Below the pieces are notes generated by a model that saw nothing but the letters and a program-made list of their open reading frames with translations, had not been told where the DNA came from and searched no databases. The translations under genes were made by a program, and so were the position numbers. Shown in pieces: positions 7,427 to 16,115 of a stretch of 44,232 nt of DNA; the first letter of the stretch is position 1, and each line of letters begins with the position of its first letter. Origin of the DNA: Pseudomonas sp. Fl4BN1 (GTDB taxonomy: Bacteria; Pseudomonadota; Gammaproteobacteria; Pseudomonadales; Pseudomonadaceae); contig NZ_JAAARM010000043.1 in the NCBI RefSeq assembly GCF_009908285.1, positions 1 to 44,232 of the forward strand, read 5' to 3'.

Positions 7427-9862
7427 TTACCAGCTGTAGGCGACCGTCGCGGTCAGTGCCCGTGGGTTGCCATAGTTGCAGCGGAACTCGCCGTTCTGGC
7501 AGGTGGCGTAGCTGTTGTTGAGCAGGTTGCTGCCGTTGAGTTGCAGGCGCCAGCTTTCCAGGTCATAGCGGGCCATCGCATCGAACAAGGTGTAGCCGGG
7601 AACCCGCAGGGTGTTGGCGTCATCGCCGAAGCTGGAACCGACATAACGCGCACCGGCGCCGAACCCCAGTCCTTTCAATTCACCGCTCTTGAAGCTGTAG
7701 TCGGCCCAGAGGGAGGCGGTGTGTTCCGGCACGTTGAAGGGCCGGTTGCCTTCAAAGTTGGTATCCCTGGTGACCTTGACCCGGGTGTAAGCGAAGTTGG
7801 CGATCAGGTTCAGTTCTTCGCTGAGGCCGGCGATGCCTTCCAGTTCGATGCCCCGCGAGCGTACCTCGCCGATCTGGATCTGGTTGACGCCGCTCGGGTC
7901 GTTCGGGTCGGTGGTGGGAACGTTCTGCTTGCGCAGGTCGAACGCCGACAGGGTCACTGAACTGTTGCTGCCGGGTGGCTGGTACTTGAGGCCGACCTCA
8001 TGCTGCTTACCGGTGGACGGCTGCATGATCTTGCTGGTCAGGGCGACGGTCGGCACGAAGGATTCGGAGTAGCTGTAGTAGGGCGCCAGGCCGTTGTCGG
8101 CCAGGTACACCACGCCCGCGCGCCAGGTTGGCTTGCGATCACTGCGCTGGCTGTTGCCCGCCGGATTGCCGGCTGCGTAGACGCCACTGCCGCCATCATT
8201 GTTCTGATTGATCCGTGCCCAGTCGACCCGGCCACCCAGGGTGAATGCCCAGTGCTCGTATTTCATCTGGTCCTGAACATAAGCCCCTAGCTGACGCACC
8301 TTGCTGACCACCTCGTTGGTGGTTTGCAGGTCGCTCGGCACCCAGCCGTAATTCGGGGTGAAGTAGTTGAAGGCATTCGGATCACCGTTCGGGCTGCCCT
8401 GGTTGAAGATGTCATAGGTGGTGTATTGCAGGTCGCCGCCCAGCAGGACTTTGTGTTCGAGGGCGCCGGTGTTGAAGTCGGCCTGCACCTGGTTGTCCAG
8501 CGCCCAGCCGGTGAGGGTGGTGGCCGAGGTCAGCGCACCGCGAAAGCCTTCAGCGTAGTCCGAGGGTTTCGATGGATAAGGGTAGGCCGAGTAGCCCAGG
8601 CCGTAGACGGTTTCGTAGTCGAGCTTGAGGTGCCGATAGCGGAAATTCTGGCGTGCGCTCCAGGTGTCGTCGAAGCGATGTTCGAACTGATAGCCGACGC
8701 TGTCCTGATCGCGGTTGAAATGATCGAAGTCCGGCTCGCCGGCAAACAGGCTGTCCTGGTAACGCCCCAGCGGGTTGCTTTTTACCGTGCCGTAATACGG
8801 CAGGTACTGGAACACCGAGCCGTAGCGCTCACGCTGGGTCTGCGCCAGGAGCGTCAGGGAGGTGTCGTCGTCGATGTTCCAGGTCAGGGACGGGGCAATG
8901 AACCAGCTGCTTTCGTCGACGTGGTCGATCTGCGTGGAGCCGTCCTTGACCTGTGCGGTCAGGCGACCCAGCCACTGGCCTTGCTCATCCAGCTTGCCGC
9001 CGACGTCGATGGCCGCGATCTTGCGATCGTAGCTGCCGTATTGCAGTTTCACTTCCTGGCGCATGTCCGCAGCCGGACGCTTGCTCACCTGGTTGACCAG
9101 GCCGCCGGGCGAACTCTGGCCAAACAGCACCGAACTTGGGCCGCGGATCACGTCGACCTGTTCCAGGCTGTAGGGGTCGACACGCCACATGGCGTAGTTG
9201 CGGTTGAGCAGGTTCAGGCCGTCGAGAAACAGGCCGTCGTTGGATTGATCGAAACCACGGATATAGATGTAGTCGTTGCGGTTGTCGGCACCGAACGGCT
9301 CGGAGTTGACGCCGGTGGTGTAGCGCAGCGCTTCGCTGAGGTTCTGCACGTTCTGCGTGTCGAGTTGCTCGCGGGTGACCACGGAGATCGACTGCGGGAC
9401 CTCATGGATCGCGGTGTCGGTCTTGGTGGCGGTATTGCTGCGGCTGGCGAGATAACCCACGGGCTGGCTGGTGTTGCTGCCCTGGGACCGACCATTGATG
9501 GTGGTGGTGTCGAGGTTCAGCACATCGGCGGGCAGTTGCTCCAGGGTCAGGGTGCCTTGTGGCGTGACCCGGGCTACCAGGCCGGTGCCCGCCAAGGCCC
9601 GCTGCAGGGCCTGCTCGGTGCTCAGCTCGCCATGGATCTCGGGGGCTGTCAGGCCTTTGACCAGGCTCGGTACGTAGATGATCTCGCGTCCGCCCTGACG
9701 GGCAATACCGCTGAGCGTGGTCGCGAGGCTGGCGGCGGGCAGGTTGAATGTCCGGGGCGCCTGGTTGGCGTTGCCTGGCGCGGCCTGGGCCGCGACGGGC
9801 AGCGAACCGAGTAGCAGAGCGAGGCACAAAGGCGTGAGTTCAAAGCACGAGCGACGGGGCAT
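7427..9862 (-). CDS. TonB-dependent siderophore receptor with STN signalling domain
   Basis: Outer-membrane receptor for a ferric siderophore. The start at 9862 gives 811 residues with a signal peptide (MPRRSCFELTPLCLALLLGS, cleavage after AAQA) and a GGAG ribosome site. An upstream in-frame extension to 9988 would spoil the signal. Order of parts: signal peptide; secretin/TonB short N-terminal (STN) domain about 35-110 (ASLATTLSGIARQGG); plug domain about 145-250 (VPQSISVVTREQL); 22-strand barrel to the end. The last residue is Trp rather than the more usual Phe. The STN domain and the adjacent fecR/fecI pair show that it signals its own induction. It resembles ferrichrome/hydroxamate receptors, but the ligand cannot be read from sequence. 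Confidence 0.9.
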   Translation of the reverse strand: MPRRSCFELTPLCLALLLGSLPVAAQAAPGNANQAPRTFNLPAASLATTLSGIARQGGREIIYVPSLVKGLTAPEIHGELSTEQALQRALAGTGLVARVTPQGTLTLEQLPADVLNLDTTTINGRSQGSNTSQPVGYLASRSNTATKTDTAIHEVPQSISVVTREQLDTQNVQNLSEALRYTTGVNSEPFGADNRNDYIYIRGFDQSNDGLFLDGLNLLNRNYAMWRVDPYSLEQVDVIRGPSSVLFGQSSPGGLVNQVSKRPAADMRQEVKLQYGSYDRKIAAIDVGGKLDEQGQWLGRLTAQVKDGSTQIDHVDESSWFIAPSLTWNIDDDTSLTLLAQTQRERYGSVFQYLPYYGTVKSNPLGRYQDSLFAGEPDFDHFNRDQDSVGYQFEHRFDDTWSARQNFRYRHLKLDYETVYGLGYSAYPYPSKPSDYAEGFRGALTSATTLTGWALDNQVQADFNTGALEHKVLLGGDLQYTTYDIFNQGSPNGDPNAFNYFTPNYGWVPSDLQTTNEVVSKVRQLGAYVQDQMKYEHWAFTLGGRVDWARINQNNDGGSGVYAAGNPAGNSQRSDRKPTWRAGVVYLADNGLAPYYSYSESFVPTVALTSKIMQPSTGKQHEVGLKYQPPGSNSSVTLSAFDLRKQNVPTTDPNDPSGVNQIQIGEVRSRGIELEGIAGLSEELNLIANFAYTRVKVTRDTNFEGNRPFNVPEHTASLWADYSFKSGELKGLGFGAGARYVGSSFGDDANTLRVPGYTLFDAMARYDLESWRLQLNGSNLLNNSYATCQNGEFRCNYGNPRALTATVAYSW

Positions 9863-9960
9863 GAGGGGCTCCAGTGGTCTTGGCAAGGCCGCATTTGCGA
9901 GCGGTTCATGGGCTATGTGCGATGAAGTCGGAAAAGCGATACAGGGCCGCGAAAATAAAT

Positions 9961-10902
9961 TCAGCGCAGCTCGATGCGGGTCCACCAATCCAGGTAGCGA
10001 GTCACGCGCAGTGGCAGGGTCTGCTCCAGCGCCTGCAACGCCCGGTTGCTGTCATCCAGTGAAATCAACGCGGAAACCCGCAGTTCGGCGGCTTGTGGGC
10101 TGAGCCGCAGAATGCCCTGGCGATAGGGCCGCAGGGCATTGATCACGTCACCCAGGGGCCAGTCCTCGACATTCAGCCAGCCGTCGGCCCAGGAGCTTTC
10201 GCCTTGGCGGTTGGCGGCGAGCCGTTCGATCGCATGGGCGAAACGCGCGCCCTGGCCGGTTTGCAGCACGCGCTGGCTGCCGCTCAGGGTGTCGACGCGC
10301 ACGCTCGATTCCAGCACCCAGACGTGGCTGGCCGCGGGCTGCTGAGCCACCATGAAGCGCGTGCCCAGGGCGCGCACGCTGCCGAATGGGGTGTGCACCG
10401 TCAGTGGGCGCGGATCGTGGCTGACCTGTATCAGCAACTTGCCGGCACGCAAGGTGATGCGGCGTTCGTTGCCGCTGAAGTCGATGTCCACTGCGCTTTG
10501 CGCGTCGAGGGTCAACTGGCTGCCGTCTGCCAGCCTGCGCTGCAGGCGCTGGCCAGTGCCGCTGCGCAGGTCCGCACCGAGTTGCGCCAGGGGCAGGCCC
10601 GGCTGGCTCAGCAAGGTGGCGCCCACGCCGGCACCGGCCAGTAGCAAGGCCCCCCGCAAAACCTGTCGGCGCCCGGGGTGCGCCGCCTGCAGAGCATGGC
10701 GTGCCGGGAGGCTGGAGCGATCGGCCAGGGGCGCCAGGGTCCGCTGCAAGTGATGCTGGACTGTGTCCCAGGCCTGTCGATTGGCCGGGTCAGCTTCCAG
10801 CCAGGCTGCGAATGCCTGCCATTCCGGATCATCGGATGAGGTGTCGCGCAGGTTGGCGGTCCACTCGATCGCCTGTTCGAGGCGCTGGCGTTCGATGTTC
10901 AT
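9961..10902 (-). CDS. FecR-family anti-sigma regulator
   Basis: Inner-membrane anti-sigma/sigma regulator that passes the signal from the receptor STN domain to the ECF sigma factor. It has 313 residues. The N-terminal cytoplasmic DUF4880-type helix bundle (EWQAFAAWLEADPANRQAW) is followed by a single hydrophobic segment near residue 90 (VLRGALLLAGAGVGATLL), the FecR domain (about 110-210) and a C-terminal STN-like region. The start at 10902 overlaps the sigma-factor stop codon in an ATGA, showing translational coupling; a longer upstream reading runs through the sigma gene. The receptor begins 98 nt downstream. Confidence 0.9.
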   Translation of the reverse strand: MNIERQRLEQAIEWTANLRDTSSDDPEWQAFAAWLEADPANRQAWDTVQHHLQRTLAPLADRSSLPARHALQAAHPGRRQVLRGALLLAGAGVGATLLSQPGLPLAQLGADLRSGTGQRLQRRLADGSQLTLDAQSAVDIDFSGNERRITLRAGKLLIQVSHDPRPLTVHTPFGSVRALGTRFMVAQQPAASHVWVLESSVRVDTLSGSQRVLQTGQGARFAHAIERLAANRQGESSWADGWLNVEDWPLGDVINALRPYRQGILRLSPQAAELRVSALISLDDSNRALQALEQTLPLRVTRYLDWWTRIELR

Positions 10903-11441
10903 TCGCTCAGCAGTTCCTGGCAGCAAAGCTTCAGGCCCTTGGCGACGTACTGGCGGACTCGGATCGTCGAGACGCCGAGCAACGCGGCGATGTCGGCGTA
11001 CTTCATGCCGTCCAGTTGGCTGCACAGAAAGGCCGTGCGTGCTCGTGGCGACAAGCCGTCGAGCAAGGCGTCGATGGCCAGCAGGCTCTCCATCACCAAT
11101 GCCCGTTCTTCCGGCGAAGGTTCCAGGGGCACGGGTTGTTGCGCCAGGGCCTGAAGGTAGGCTTGTTCCAGATCACGCCGGCGCCAACCGTCGTACATCA
11201 AGCGCTTGGCGATCGTGGTCAACAGCGCACGGGGTTCGCGAATGCCCTGCGGGGAGGGCAGGGCAACCACCTGGACAAAGGTTTCGGCGGCCAGGTCGGC
11301 GGCGTTGTGCCGGCAACCCAGGCGCGCCCGCAAACGGTCCAGCAGCCAGCCATGATGCTCGCCAAACAACTGGCTCAACACCTGTTGGCGCAACTCGAAG
11401 CTGGCTGGCGCGGAGTCCATGACGGCATTGGCTGAGGGCAT
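10899..11441 (-). CDS. FecI-like extracytoplasmic-function sigma factor
   Basis: ECF sigma factor of 180 residues for the receptor gene. Region 2 (FGEHHGWLLDRLRARLGC, ADLAAETFVQV, LLTTIAKRLMYDGWRRR) and region 4 (LLDGLSPRARTAFLCSQLDG, IAALLGVSTIRVRQYVAKGL) are both clear and complete. It is the first gene of fecI-fecR-receptor, a standard cell-surface signalling unit. A Fur box lies 20 bases upstream of the ATG, so the sigma gene is expected to be iron-repressed, with the receptor then induced when its siderophore binds. Confidence 0.92.
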   Translation of the reverse strand: MPSANAVMDSAPASFELRQQVLSQLFGEHHGWLLDRLRARLGCRHNAADLAAETFVQVVALPSPQGIREPRALLTTIAKRLMYDGWRRRDLEQAYLQALAQQPVPLEPSPEERALVMESLLAIDALLDGLSPRARTAFLCSQLDGMKYADIAALLGVSTIRVRQYVAKGLKLCCQELLSE

Positions 11442-11460
11442 GATCGAAGGAACTAGTAAG

Positions 11461-11479
11461 GTTAATGAAAACCATTATC
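11461..11479 (-). promoter_or_regulatory. Fur box upstream of the sigma factor
   Basis: Read on the minus strand the site is GATAATGGTTTTCATTAAC. It matches the 19-bp Fur consensus GATAATGATAATCATTATC at 15 positions. It starts 20 bases upstream of the sigma-factor ATG, placing it over or next to the promoter. Iron repression is inferred. Confidence 0.8.
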
Positions 11480-11581
11480 AATAATTCGCTCGACCGAAAC
11501 AACTCCTGACAGTTGCCCCAGAGGCACTCCCGGGCTTGTTTCATCTACCGAGGATTGAGTGCTTGCCGCGCGTGGGTCGGC

Positions 11582-11998
11582 TTACTTCTTCATCAGCGCC
11601 GAGCACGCTGCTTTGAACGCCTCATGCTGATACTTGTTCAGCGTCGCCGGCAGGGCGAAGTTGTGCTTCTTGTTCTGCGCATTGATGGTTTGCGGCGACA
11701 GCAAGGTCACCTCGCAATGCTCCAGCAACTGCAATACACCTTCGATCTTGAAGGTGGTCGGTCCGCCGGCAAATTCACCTTTCTTGCTGCGCTTCTTGAT
11801 TGCGATGCGCTGGATGCCGTTGGCCTGGACAAAAGCGCCGACCTGAGCGGCAAAGGCCTTGACGTTGGCGGCCTCGTCGTCCTCTTCAAGGGCGATTTTC
11901 TTGGTGGTGATAGCCCGGTGCTGGGGCGTGCCGTCTTCCAGGGTGGCGATGGCGAAGATGGCTTCGCTGCCTTTGATTTCGATACCGCAGATGCTCAT
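11582..11998 (-). CDS. DUF3010 family protein
   Basis: A 138-residue protein matching the DUF3010 family over its whole length (MSICGIEIKGSEAIFAIATL at the start, KYQHEAFKAACSALMK at the end). The biochemical function is unknown. The first strand resembles the beginning of ribonuclease H-like nucleases, but no catalytic set could be assigned with confidence. It lies 35 nt downstream of the antitoxin gene on the same strand and may be co-transcribed with it. Confidence 0.8.
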   Translation of the reverse strand: MSICGIEIKGSEAIFAIATLEDGTPQHRAITTKKIALEEDDEAANVKAFAAQVGAFVQANGIQRIAIKKRSKKGEFAGGPTTFKIEGVLQLLEHCEVTLLSPQTINAQNKKHNFALPATLNKYQHEAFKAACSALMKK

Positions 11999-12033
11999 GT
12001 GCAGGCCTTTTCAATCAGTGAATGAAGCGCAGC

Positions 12034-12357
12034 TTACAGCTCCAGTTGGTCGGCGCGAATACCAAAGGCGGCGGCGATCTTTTCCCGAGTGGCCTTGCGC
12101 GGTTTGGCCACGCTTTCCTGCTGGGCGAAGGCCGGCTGGGAAACTCCCAGGCGCCGGGCGACTTCGTCCTGGGTCAGGTGCAGGTGCTCGCGCCAGGCGC
12201 GGATAGGGGTGGCCCCATCGACGATGCGGCTGACCACGGCATGGGGGATCAGGTCAGGCGCCTTCTGCTGCGCAAGGTACTGCGCGTAGGGAATCACCAC
12301 GAACGCCGGCTTGCCGTCCGGGCCATGGATGATCTGGATGTCAGTAGGTGCGTTCAT
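12034..12357 (-). CDS. HTH antitoxin of a broken RelE-type toxin-antitoxin pair
   Basis: A 107-residue protein with a short N-terminal segment (GKPAFVVIPYAQYLAQQ) of the kind that wraps RelE/ParE toxins. A complete XRE helix-turn-helix follows (LTQDEVARRLGVSQPAFAQQ). The start at 12357 (MNAPTDIQ) is chosen because upstream codons belong to the toxin frame. The toxin reading frame ends at 12341, so the two genes overlapped by 17 nt, as in many type II operons. The gene looks intact although its toxin is a pseudogene. It may persist as a DNA-binding repressor or as an anti-addiction antitoxin. Confidence 0.8.
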   Translation of the reverse strand: MNAPTDIQIIHGPDGKPAFVVIPYAQYLAQQKAPDLIPHAVVSRIVDGATPIRAWREHLHLTQDEVARRLGVSQPAFAQQESVAKPRKATREKIAAAFGIRADQLEL

Positions 12358-12593
12358 CACGTTTCTTGACCTCTTGAACACTGGCGATGTGGATAACGCC
12401 GTCCCAGTCGAACAGCACGCGGTACTGGCCAACCCGCAGGCTAGGCATAGGTGTGGCCGGACAGGGCTTTGACGTTGCCCCTGGCGGGCATGTCGGCCAG
12501 CAGGGAGATCGCGTCGCGAACCTGGATCTGGTGTTCGCTGTGCAATCGCAGCCGTTGCTTGACCGCTTTTCTACTTCAGAGGATCTCGTTCAT
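12341..12593 (-). pseudogene. RelE/ParE-family toxin, disrupted
   Basis: Translating the minus strand from the ATG at 12593 gives MNEIL, then a TGA (12576-12578) where homologues carry Trp. The same frame continues SRKAVKQRLRLHSEHQIQV and ADMPARGNVKALSGHTYA until a TAG at 12441-12443. The sequence then resumes in another frame as LRVGQYRVLFDWDG and ends VKKRDERTY before a TGA at 12341. These segments are the recognisable start, middle and end of a RelE/ParE toxin. One nonsense codon and one frameshift near 12440 therefore inactivate it. A sequencing error could explain one lesion but hardly both. Confidence 0.75.
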
Positions 12594-12691
12594 GGCTGGC
12601 TGTATAAGTCTTTTATAAGGAACTCCAATCCTTGCTTATATTTTTCCCGCCGCCAACGCAAAAACCTTATCCCTTTGTTGCCTGAATACGG

Positions 12692-13606
12692 CTACCAGGT
12701 GGTGGATTGCCCGCGTCGGTCCACTTCATGCACCTTGTGCTGCAGCAGGCGTTCCTTGAGCCAGCGTTCGGCCTTGCCCATCACCCGCTGCCGCGCCCAG
12801 AGCAGGTCCACGCCCACCAGCCAGTCGGTGTGCGGGTAGGCATCCAGTTGCAGTTCCACCAGTTCGCCGCTGGCCAGTTCGCGCTGGATCAGTTGCCTGG
12901 GCAGGGTTGCCCAGCCCAGGCCCGCGCGGACCATCTCCAGCAGCGCCAGGTAGTTTTCCGCCTGCCACAACTGCGTGGCCCGCAGGTACTCGCTGCTGGG
13001 CAGTTTTTCCGCGTGGGCGCTGAAGGCCAGGCGCCGGTGCACATGCAGGTCGTCGAAGGTCACAGTGTCCAGGCGGGCCAGTGGATGGTCCGGATGACAC
13101 ACGTGCAACATGATCAGCTTGCCCAGTTGGCGGAACTCCAGTTCCTGGGGATAGCCCGGCTGGGAAAAGGCGATCCCCAGCACCGCCTCGCCCCGGGCCA
13201 CCAGCTCGCTGGCGTCCCCCGAAAACGGGTGGCGGATTATCAGGTCGACGTAGGGAAAGGCCTGTTCGAACTCGCGCAACACCGGCACCAGTGGGCCGTA
13301 GGGCGTCTCGATGACCAACGACAGGCGCGGCTCGACAACTTCTGACAGGCACTCGGCATGGGCCTGCAAGGTCAGGCAGCGCTCCATCACTGCTTCGGCC
13401 TGCAGCAGCATCTTCTGCCCGGCGGCGGTCAGCACCGGAGTACGCGCCGAGCGGTCGAACAACTCCACCCCGAGGTCGGTTTCCAGGTTGCCGATGGCCA
13501 CGCTGACCGTGGATTGGGTCTTGCCCAGCTTGCGTGCGGCCGCCGAGAACGAGCCGCTTTGCGCCGCTTGTACGAACATCTGCAGTTGATCCAGTGAAAA
13601 GCGCAT
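12692..13606 (-). CDS. LysR-type regulator next to purine genes
   Basis: A 304-residue LysR regulator. The N-terminal winged helix-turn-helix (MRFSLDQLQMFVQAAQSGSF, KLGKTQSTVSVAIGNLE) is followed by a two-lobed effector domain (about 90-295). It is divergent from the NCS2 permease gene, and an ATC-N9-GAT site lies in the 178-nt gap. It is therefore the likely regulator of the permease-deaminase unit, sensing a purine or a breakdown product. The effector is not readable from sequence. Confidence 0.85.
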   Translation of the reverse strand: MRFSLDQLQMFVQAAQSGSFSAAARKLGKTQSTVSVAIGNLETDLGVELFDRSARTPVLTAAGQKMLLQAEAVMERCLTLQAHAECLSEVVEPRLSLVIETPYGPLVPVLREFEQAFPYVDLIIRHPFSGDASELVARGEAVLGIAFSQPGYPQELEFRQLGKLIMLHVCHPDHPLARLDTVTFDDLHVHRRLAFSAHAEKLPSSEYLRATQLWQAENYLALLEMVRAGLGWATLPRQLIQRELASGELVELQLDAYPHTDWLVGVDLLWARQRVMGKAERWLKERLLQHKVHEVDRRGQSTTW

Positions 13607-13638
13607 CGGTTCGTCATCCCTGGGCGGCGGATTTATCC

Positions 13639-13653
13639 ATCGCTAAAAACGAT
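13639..13653. promoter_or_regulatory. candidate LysR operator
   Basis: ATCGCTAAAAACGAT is an ATC-N9-GAT palindrome, a common form of the LysR T-N11-A binding motif. It starts 33 bases upstream of the LysR gene and ends 131 bases upstream of the permease ATG. Binding is inferred. Confidence 0.5.
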
Positions 13654-13784
13654 GGCTGCTCATTTGTTTCATCGTATTCAAGCACAGATTATCCGCTCCA
13701 GCGTCCGTACTTCCTGCCTTGGGGCTGATCCCCCGATACCTGCCAGAACAACAACAAAAGCTGCGCCTTCAGGAGACACACGAC

Positions 13785-15116
13785 ATGAGCCATAAGCGCG
13801 TTCACCCGGTGGACGAAATCCTGCCCTTGCGGCAACTCTTCACCTTTGGCCTGCAGCACGTGCTGGTGATGTACGCCGGCGCGGTGGCGGTGCCGTTGAT
13901 CCTCGGCAGTGCCTTGGGGCTGACCTCGGCCCAGGTGGTGATGTTGATCAACGCCAACCTGCTGACCTCCGGTATTGCCACTCTGATCCAGACCCTGGGT
14001 TTCTGGCGCTTCGGCGCTCGCTTGCCGATGATCCAGGGCTGCTCGTTCATTGCCCTGGCGCCGATGATCATGATCGGCAAAGAGTTCGGCCTGACTGAAG
14101 TGTTTGGCGCGGTGATCGCCGCCGGGGCCATCACCATCGCCCTGGCGCCGGTGTTCAGTCGCCTGTTGCGTTTCTTTCCACCGGTGGTGATCGGCAGCCT
14201 GATCACCATCATCGGCATCTCGCTGATGCCCGCCGCAGCGATCTGGCTGGGAGGCGGGAATCCCTCGGCAGAAAATTTCGGCGCTCCGGCCAACCTGTTG
14301 CTGGGGCTGGCCACGGTGACGGTGACCCTGGTGATCTACGCCAAGTTCTCCGGTTTCATCGGCAACCTCAGCGTGCTCATCGGCCTGTTCGTCGGCAGCC
14401 TGATCGCCGCGGCCTTCGGCATGACCCACTTTGCCCAGGTGGGCAGTGCTGCCTGGTTTGAGCTGAGCCCGCCGATGGCCTTCGGTGCGCCGCAGTTCTC
14501 GTTGATGCCGATCCTGGTGATGACCCTGGCGATGCTGGTGATCATGGCCGAGACCACCGGCAACTGCCTGGCGATCGGCAAGCTCACCGGTAAACCCACC
14601 ACCCAGTGCACCCTGGGCGATGCGTTTCGCGCCGACGGCCTGTCCACCATGCTCGGCGGCCTGTTCAACAGTTTTCCCTACAACGCCTTCACCCAGAACA
14701 CCGGGCTGATTGCACTTTCCAACGTACGCAGCCGCTTCGTGGTGGCGGCTGCGGGGGCGATCATGGTGCTCATGGGCTTGTTTCCCAAGCTCGGGGCGTT
14801 GATTGCCGCGGTGCCGACACCGGTGCTCGGCGGCTGCGCCATCGTCATGTTCGGCATGACCACCGTGGCCGGGATCCAGGAGCTGTCGCGGGTGACTTTC
14901 GAAGGCACCCGCAACGGCATCATCGTCGCGGTGTCGGTGAGTGTCGGGGTCTTGCCGATGTCCTATCCGGCATTGTTCGAGCATGCCGGCGGGGCGCTGA
15001 AGCTGGTGCTCGAAAGCGGCATCTTCCTCGGCGCGATCACCGCCATCGTGCTCAATGTTCTGCTCAACCCCCAAGCCCGGGGCCCGCTTGCGGCTGCCGC
15101 GGAACTCAACGACTGA
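13785..15116 (+). CDS. NCS2-family xanthine/uric acid-type permease
   Basis: Inner-membrane nucleobase:cation symporter-2 of 443 residues with about 14 hydrophobic segments. The family signature near TM10 is present (AFTQNTGLIALSNVRSR), as is the conserved Glu segment MLVIMAETTGNCLAI. The start at 13785 has an AGGAG ribosome site 14 bases upstream; an upstream reading from 13719 lacks family similarity. It precedes a deaminase and a hydroxyisourate-hydrolase-like gene, so a purine such as xanthine, urate or guanine is the likely cargo. Confidence 0.9.
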   Translation: MSHKRVHPVDEILPLRQLFTFGLQHVLVMYAGAVAVPLILGSALGLTSAQVVMLINANLLTSGIATLIQTLGFWRFGARLPMIQGCSFIALAPMIMIGKEFGLTEVFGAVIAAGAITIALAPVFSRLLRFFPPVVIGSLITIIGISLMPAAAIWLGGGNPSAENFGAPANLLLGLATVTVTLVIYAKFSGFIGNLSVLIGLFVGSLIAAAFGMTHFAQVGSAAWFELSPPMAFGAPQFSLMPILVMTLAMLVIMAETTGNCLAIGKLTGKPTTQCTLGDAFRADGLSTMLGGLFNSFPYNAFTQNTGLIALSNVRSRFVVAAAGAIMVLMGLFPKLGALIAAVPTPVLGGCAIVMFGMTTVAGIQELSRVTFEGTRNGIIVAVSVSVGVLPMSYPALFEHAGGALKLVLESGIFLGAITAIVLNVLLNPQARGPLAAAAELND

Positions 15117-15179
15117 AAACTTTTATCTGCGGCCCTGATCGGGGGCGGGATTGTTGTGCAAACCCATAAGGAGGTCGAC

Positions 15180-15689
15180 ATGACCCGTTTCACTTCCCTT
15201 GTACCTGCCGGTGTCACCGAACTGGACTTGCAACTGCTGCGCCAGAGCATCGAACTGGCCGAAGCGGCCAAGGCCCGGGGCCGCCACCCGTTCGCCGCAC
15301 TGGTGGCCGACCGTGATGGCCAGATCATCGCCAGCGCCGGCAACAACTCGATGCCTCCGGAAGGCGATCCCACCCAGCATGCCGAGCTTTCTGCGGCGGC
15401 CATGGCGGCCCAGGTCCTCAGCCCCGAGGCCCTGGGCCAATGCACCCTCTACACCAGTGCCGAACCCTGCTGCATGTGTTCCGGAGCGATCTACTGGACC
15501 GGCATTGGCCGGGTGGTCTATGCGCTATCGGAACATGCCTTGCTGGGCCTGACCGGTGATCACCCGGAGAACCCGACCTTTTCCCTGCCGTGCCGCGAAG
15601 TGTTCGCTCGTGGTCAACGGCAGATCCCGGTTTTCGGCCCGATGCTCGAAGAGGAGGCGGCCAAGGCCCATGTGGGGTTCTGGCAGTGA
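15180..15689 (+). CDS. guanine/nucleoside deaminase (CDA superfamily)
   Basis: Zinc-dependent deaminase of 169 residues. The zinc site is HAELSAAA (His, catalytic Glu) and PCCMCSGAIYW (PCxxC). The family includes bacterial guanine deaminases and tRNA adenosine deaminases. The purine permease upstream and the hydroxyisourate-hydrolase-like gene downstream favour guanine or a related purine. The start at 15180 has a near-perfect AAGGAGGTC ribosome site; a GTG at 15156 would include that site in the coding region. Its stop codon overlaps the next gene. Confidence 0.85.
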   Translation: MTRFTSLVPAGVTELDLQLLRQSIELAEAAKARGRHPFAALVADRDGQIIASAGNNSMPPEGDPTQHAELSAAAMAAQVLSPEALGQCTLYTSAEPCCMCSGAIYWTGIGRVVYALSEHALLGLTGDHPENPTFSLPCREVFARGQRQIPVFGPMLEEEAAKAHVGFWQ

Positions 15690-16036
15690 GCGGGGGGATT
15701 TCCATCCACGTGGTGGACGTAGCCAGTGGCAAAGTGGCCGAAGGCATGCGGGTGCAGGTACGTCGTCTGGGCGGGGAGGTGCTCTGTGCAGGACGCATCG
15801 CCGGCAATGGCTTGCTGACCGAGTTGAGCGGGTTGCTGGCGAGCTTCAGCCAGGACGTCTACGAGGTAGAGCTGGAAGTGGCGGCATTCTATCGAGAGCA
15901 GGGGCAGGCTACGGTGCAGGTGCCCTTTCTCGATGTGCTGGTGTACCGCTTTGGCCTGGATGATCCGCACCAGCATTACCACCTGCCGTTCAAGCTCACC
16001 GCCTGGGGCGTTTCCTGTTTCCGTGGCGGTGCCTGA
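15686..16036 (+). CDS. 5-hydroxyisourate hydrolase-like (transthyretin-related) protein
   Basis: A 116-residue transthyretin-fold protein starting at a GTG that overlaps the deaminase stop (GTGA), implying coupled translation. The N-terminal ISIHVVDVASG contains the family His-Val-x-Asp motif, and YHLPFKLTAWG near the C-terminus keeps the second catalytic His. The usual C-terminal YRGS signature is altered to FRGGA, and the central part is more diverged than in typical PucM/HiuH. It is probably a hydroxyisourate hydrolase acting in urate breakdown, but reduced or changed activity is possible. Confidence 0.7.
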   Translation: MSGGISIHVVDVASGKVAEGMRVQVRRLGGEVLCAGRIAGNGLLTELSGLLASFSQDVYEVELEVAAFYREQGQATVQVPFLDVLVYRFGLDDPHQHYHLPFKLTAWGVSCFRGGA

Positions 16037-16063
16037 CCTGGCTCTGTAGGCGTGGGATTGTTG

Positions 16064-16087
16064 GCGAAGACGTGAGAGCGTCTTCGC
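16064..16087. terminator. stem-loop between convergent genes
   Basis: GCGAAGAC (16064-16071) and GTCTTCGC (16080-16087) form a perfect 8-bp stem with an 8-base loop, midway between the hydroxyisourate-hydrolase-like gene and the convergent LprI gene. The flanks (TGTAGGCG and CGCTCCTGCA) suggest that it is a worn member of another REP family. It may act as a bidirectional terminator. Confidence 0.5.
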
Positions 16088-16115
16088 AGACAAAACCGCT
16101 CCTGCAAGAGCTGGG

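Noticed and set aside
13689..15074. A long minus-strand open frame opposite the NCS2 permease
   Set aside because: The product is a low-complexity His/Asp/Gln-rich string typical of antisense frames; the permease on the plus strand has clear family signatures.
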